Of a stretch of DNA of 64,000 nt, positions 60,609 to 64,000 are shown one piece after another. A program made the position numbers and the translations under genes. The stretch is taken from NCBI GenBank assembly GCA_026417735.1, contig JAOACR010000003.1:124001-188000 (forward strand), written 5' to 3'. The notes beneath the pieces are model-generated. The model did no database searches, had not been told where the DNA came from, and was given only the letters and a program-made list of their open reading frames with translations. The DNA is from Kiritimatiellia bacterium (GTDB lineage: Bacteria; Verrucomicrobiota; Kiritimatiellia; PWTM01). Numbering within the stretch: position 1 is the first letter of the stretch; each line of letters begins with the position of its first letter.

Positions 60609-62420
60609 TCACCGTGCTTCGCGGGTCGTCGGAATCTCCGCGCGCATGCGGTTGGTGCCGGCTGGATTCAGAGCGATCAGAGTCCACACGCGCTCGGTGT
60701 GAGCGGTCACCAACAACGAACCTGCGTCCTCGGCGAGCCATCCGACATGCGGCTCGATGATCAGCTCCGTCGGCGTCTGCGCAAGGGGATTGCCACTGAC
60801 GTCCCAAGTCAACCTCACTCCCTGCGCTCCCGCCTCGGCGCGGAACGCCCGGATCACTGGAGGAGCGGCGTAAAAGTTGGTCTCGATATCGGTCGGTTCA
60901 ATCCAGTCTGCGCGCACCGCTTCTCCCGCGCGAAATCGTTCATAGAAACGAGCATGCGCCGGGTTCGCATACGGATGGGCCTCGTATTCGCGGCCACGGC
61001 CAACCGCCCGCAAATCCCCCTCGGCCGCGAGCTGTGCGTCCAGCTTTGCCCGCATCGCGCGAACGCGGTTGGCCATTTCTGCGCGCCCCGCCAAATTGGT
61101 GACGCAGTCGGGATCGCTCCGCAGGTCGTACAGTTCCTCAGCCGGGCGGCGCCCAAACGATAGCTCCCACCAGCGTCGAGCCTCGGCCGAGTCAGGCTGT
61201 CGGCGCCGCATTTCCAATAACAGCGTTTTCGTTGGGCTACCATCGGTGTTCATGTAGCCCGTTTCGGGATTGCCAACCGGCCACCGCATCGGTTCATAGT
61301 TTCGGATGTACAGCCAGTCCCGCTCCACGAGCCCGCGCATGGGATACCCCCAGTCGTGAGGACGCCCCATGTCGTGACGTTCCGTACCGATCAGCACGTA
61401 GTCCCGCGGGGCACGGCCCGCTTGATCTGCGAAAATATCGCTCAGGCTGCGGCCGGCCATCGGTGGCATGCCCGCGGTTTCTGGCGTCAGGCCCGCCAGT
61501 TCCAGCCAGGTCGGCGCAAGGTCAATAAAACTCACTAGGTCCGATACGCGACGTCCCGGGTTGCGAATGCCCGCCAGCCACATCACCGCCAGAGGCAGAT
61601 GATTGGCGGCCTCGTAGCAGTTGCCCTTGCACCGTGGGAACGGCATGCCATTGTCGGCGGTGACGATCACCACCGTGTTGGAAAGCTCTCCACTTTGCTC
61701 CAGAATCTCGAGCATTCGACCGAGATGACGGTCGAAGTGCTCCACCTCGAAGGCATAGTCTAGCAAATCCGTGCGAATCACCTCGTGGTCCGGCCAGAAC
61801 GCCGGCACGCGGTCCACCTCCTCCAGACGCCGACCACCCCGCTCGATGGCGGCCCGGTACTCGTACTCCCGGTGCGGTTCACTGGCCCCATACCAGAAAA
61901 AGAACGGCGCTCCCGCGGGCCGAGCCCGAAGAAACTCCTCGAAGTTCGCCGCGTAGTCGTTGCGGCTGATCGCCGGCGTGGGCGGAGTCGTGCTGTAGCG
62001 GTTGTACGCCCGGCCGGTCAGCGCACGCCCCTGCGGATCGCCCGGCGCCCATCCTTTCCCAACACACCCCACGTGCCATCCCCGGGCACCGAGCACCTCC
62101 ATGATGGACGCATACTCGCGGGGAAACACACACACATGGTTTGCGGCCGCCCCCAGCTGCCAGGGGTTACGCCCTGTCAGAATACATGCGCGGGAGGGTG
62201 CGCACTTGGCGTTCGGCGTGTAGGCTCGTTCAAAGAGCAGTCCCTGCGCGGCCACCCGGTCAAAGGCAGGGGTTCGTACCCACCGGCAGCCATAGGCCCC
62301 CGCGTGCGGCCACGACCAATCGTCGGCAATCGCAAAAAGCACGTTCGGGGGCGCCGCGCTACCTGCGCCTGCAGCGGTCAGGCTAGCCAACGCGGCGGCA
62401 AACAGCTGATGGCGCGTCAC
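60609..62420 (-). CDS. Sulfatase of the formylglycine-dependent S1 family
   Basis: A 603-residue secreted arylsulfatase-like enzyme. The signal peptide (about 1-23) ends A-A-P; the metal Asp pair is I-A-D-D-W (32-36), and the formylglycine site is [12 protein letters not shown] (Cys73), which is modified by a sulfatase-maturing enzyme not in the window. T-A-D-N-G-M-P is the second metal segment. The C-terminal part carries an extra beta module ([10 protein letters not shown]). Strong GGAGG six bases before the GTG at 62420. Expected to desulfate algal or host glycans. Confidence 0.88.
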   Translation of the reverse strand: MTRHQLFAAALASLTAAGAGSAAPPNVLFAIADDWSWPHAGAYGCRWVRTPAFDRVAAQGLLFERAYTPNAKCAPSRACILTGRNPWQLGAAANHVCVFPREYASIMEVLGARGWHVGCVGKGWAPGDPQGRALTGRAYNRYSTTPPTPAISRNDYAANFEEFLRARPAGAPFFFWYGASEPHREYEYRAAIERGGRRLEEVDRVPAFWPDHEVIRTDLLDYAFEVEHFDRHLGRMLEILEQSGELSNTVVIVTADNGMPFPRCKGNCYEAANHLPLAVMWLAGIRNPGRRVSDLVSFIDLAPTWLELAGLTPETAGMPPMAGRSLSDIFADQAGRAPRDYVLIGTERHDMGRPHDWGYPMRGLVERDWLYIRNYEPMRWPVGNPETGYMNTDGSPTKTLLLEMRRRQPDSAEARRWWELSFGRRPAEELYDLRSDPDCVTNLAGRAEMANRVRAMRAKLDAQLAAEGDLRAVGRGREYEAHPYANPAHARFYERFRAGEAVRADWIEPTDIETNFYAAPPVIRAFRAEAGAQGVRLTWDVSGNPLAQTPTELIIEPHVGWLAEDAGSLLVTAHTERVWTLIALNPAGTNRMRAEIPTTREAR

Positions 62421-62457
62421 CCGACGCCTCCGCTTCGTCGATGGGCCCCTCTTCCCC

Positions 62458-63522
62458 TCACACACTGAACCGCACGTGGATGACATCGCCATCCTGCACC
62501 ACGTAGTCCTTTCCCTCGATCCGCAGCGTTCCCGCCTCTCGGCACCGAGCGAGGCTGCCCGCCGCCAGCAGCGTTTCGGCGGGGACCACCTCCGCGCGGA
62601 TGAAGCCACGTTCCATGTCGGAGTGAATCTTTCCGGCCGCCACCTGCGCGGTCGTGCCTCTGGCGACTGTCCAGGCGCGAACCTCGTCCTCACCAACAGT
62701 GAAGAAACTGATGAGGTTCAGCGCATGGTATGCGGTCCGTATCAGACGTACGCGTGCAGGCTCGTCGAGTTCGTACTCGCGCAAAAATTCGCGCTGTGTC
62801 TCCGGTTCCATCAGCGCAATGTCCGCCTCGATCGGCGCGCAGAACTTGACGAGGTCCAGTCCGCGTGCACGAGCCGCGGCCTCGAGCGTCTGGGCGTCGG
62901 TGCCGCGAAGCGACCGTTCATCCACGTTCGCCACCACAAACAGCGGCTTGCGGGAAAGAAACTGATAAGTGCGGATCAGCTTCTCCTCATCGGGCCGCAG
63001 CGCAAGGCTTCGCAAAGGCTGGTCCGTCGCTAGGTGCTGATGACAGCGCTCTAGCAGCGCGAGCTCCGCGGCCGAGACTTTCGCCCCGTGGCGGCGATCG
63101 GTCCGTATCCGCTCCAAACGGCGCCCGAGCTGCTCGAAATCAGCGATCGTCATTTCCAGCAATACCGTTTCCATTTGCGCGGCGGGATCCAGCGGGCGAC
63201 CGTCGCCGTCCGTCTCGCCAAATGCCTGCACGACCAGCACAAACGCGTCGGCCTGGGCAAGTGTGGGGACCGACTCACGGAACGCCGCCCCCTCGGCCCC
63301 GGGGAGCATAATGTCCGCGAAAGTGATTTCAGCGGGCGTGAACTTGCGGGGCCGGAAGAGATCTCGCAGCGCGTCCAGTCGAGCGTCCGGCACCTTCACC
63401 ACGCCCCATCGATGCCCCCCTCGGACTGTGAAGTGCGGCCCGTCGGGGGTGTTCGTCAACGCATTAAAAACGGATGACTTGCCGCAACGGGCAGCGCCGA
63501 TCAAATAGAGGGCGACACTCAC
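62458..63522 (-). CDS. YchF/OLA1-like NTPase, divergent
   Basis: A 354-residue P-loop NTPase. G1 is G-A-A-R-C-G-K-S-S (9-17) where YchF normally has G-x-P-N-V-G-K-S; G4 is N-V-D-E, the ATP-favouring form of the YchF clade. The C-terminal TGS domain ends [14 protein letters not shown]. The helical insert typical of YchF is present. GTG 63522 overlaps the response-regulator stop (GTGA) and gives the start M-S-V-A-L-Y-L-I-G; a longer reading overlaps that gene in another frame. Confidence 0.8.
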   Translation of the reverse strand: MSVALYLIGAARCGKSSVFNALTNTPDGPHFTVRGGHRWGVVKVPDARLDALRDLFRPRKFTPAEITFADIMLPGAEGAAFRESVPTLAQADAFVLVVQAFGETDGDGRPLDPAAQMETVLLEMTIADFEQLGRRLERIRTDRRHGAKVSAAELALLERCHQHLATDQPLRSLALRPDEEKLIRTYQFLSRKPLFVVANVDERSLRGTDAQTLEAAARARGLDLVKFCAPIEADIALMEPETQREFLREYELDEPARVRLIRTAYHALNLISFFTVGEDEVRAWTVARGTTAQVAAGKIHSDMERGFIRAEVVPAETLLAAGSLARCREAGTLRIEGKDYVVQDGDVIHVRFSV

Positions 63523-63953
63523 GTGCAGGTCGACTGGGAGTCGCCACCTCTCGGTGCTGGCGATTCGTCGCTCAGCCTGGGGGGTGGCCGAAGCCCGGCC
63601 ACCTCGTAGGCCTTCGCGACCACCGCGGCGGGCGAAAACGGCTTCGTAATGAACGCGCGGCTGCCCGCGGCCAGACACGCATCGCGCACATCGTCACCCT
63701 GCAGCGCGGTGATGCAGATCACGGGGATCAGGTGCGTCAGCACATTGCGACTCAACGACTGCAATACGGCTGCCCCGCCACCGGCCGGCATCTGCAGATC
63801 CAGCAAGATCACGTCCGGCCGCTCGTCGATCGCCAGCCGCACACCTTGGATCGGGTCGGACGCCGCGAATACCCGTGCACCGTGTTCGCTAAAGGCCATC
63901 TGCAGTGTTCGAACGATCGTGCGATCGTCATCAATGATCAAAACCCTCAACAT
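63519..63953 (-). CDS. Single-domain CheY-like response regulator
   Basis: A 144-residue receiver domain without output domain: the acidic pocket is Asp8/Asp9/Asp10 (L-I-I-D-D-D), the phosphoacceptor is Asp52 (L-L-D-L-Q-M-P), and Lys103 closes the site (I-T-K-P-F). A Pro/Ser-rich C-terminal tail of about 25 residues follows. GGGG lies five bases before ATG 63953; GTG two codons earlier is an alternative. It starts the operon and overlaps the YchF-like gene. No histidine kinase is in view. Confidence 0.9.
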   Translation of the reverse strand: MLRVLIIDDDRTIVRTLQMAFSEHGARVFAASDPIQGVRLAIDERPDVILLDLQMPAGGGAAVLQSLSRNVLTHLIPVICITALQGDDVRDACLAAGSRAFITKPFSPAAVVAKAYEVAGLRPPPRLSDESPAPRGGDSQSTCT

Positions 63954-64000
63954 GAACACCCCGCGCCGCGACTATACCAGATCCCCTCGCCTGAATCACA

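Overview
The window is 64 kb of GC-rich bacterial chromosome, densely coded, with many GTG starts and ATGA/GTGA stop-start overlaps. The gene content points to a polysaccharide-degrading member of the Verrucomicrobiota/Kiritimatiellota/Planctomycetota group: Tat-exported Gfo/Idh/MocA oxidoreductases, a GH29 fucosidase, a PL11 rhamnogalacturonan lyase, a formylglycine sulfatase, a DUF1080 protein, a PEP-CTERM protein, prepilin-like H-X9-DG proteins and a MoxR/vWA envelope cluster. This placement is inferred from gene families; no rRNA lies in the window. No insertion sequence, prophage or CRISPR array was seen.

Layout. 0-12.6 kb: sugar-catabolism genes (partial oxidoreductase, fucosidase, xylose isomerase, second oxidoreductase, DUF1080 protein, secreted TIM-barrel protein) interleaved with a peroxiredoxin, gatCAB and ahcY. 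12.6-20.1 kb: tRNA-Arg, then an FMN riboswitch driving ribBA-ribH-nusB-ftsY-ribD-ribE, followed by a zinc-ribbon coiled-coil protein, rnpB and a GspC-like gene. 20.1-25.3 kb: RNase R, glycogen synthase, a 579-nt non-coding stretch with a DnaA-box-like site and palindromes, and a UroD-family methyltransferase. 25.4-39.7 kb: ten tightly packed minus-strand genes starting with moxR and DUF58, continuing through two large vWA membrane proteins, a 1027-residue coiled-coil membrane protein, an alpha/alpha-toroid secreted protein, a beta-repeat/jelly-roll protein, a TPR-like protein and a lipoyl-like membrane protein. 39.8-49.1 kb: GT39 transferase with a PpiD-like protein, then a minus operon (methyltransferase, SAM hydrolase, pgi, zinc-ribbon lipoprotein, prepilin), then bioD and purU. 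49.1-53.7 kb: a cobalamin riboswitch in front of a DUF4465 PEP-CTERM protein and a prepilin-like protein, tRNA-Lys, an isochorismatase-like hydrolase, and exbB-exbD-tonB. 53.8-64 kb: PL11 lyase, tRNA-Gly, phoH, and a minus operon (response regulator, YchF-like NTPase, sulfatase, lepB, small membrane protein, alkaline phosphatase).

Two points stand out. First, both riboswitches appear to act on translation: each is followed by a strong hairpin that contains the ribosome binding site of the first gene. The cobalamin one controls a surface-type DUF4465 protein carrying a PEP-CTERM sorting tail, which suggests an uncharacterised B12-capture arrangement in this lineage, possibly energised by the nearby TonB/ExbBD set. 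Second, the 14-kb MoxR-vWA-toroid operon is a coherent envelope-associated system of unknown function. A recurring promoter shape (TTGNNN, 17 nt, TANNNT) precedes many genes; in at least two cases it is so close to the start codon that a leaderless transcript is likely.
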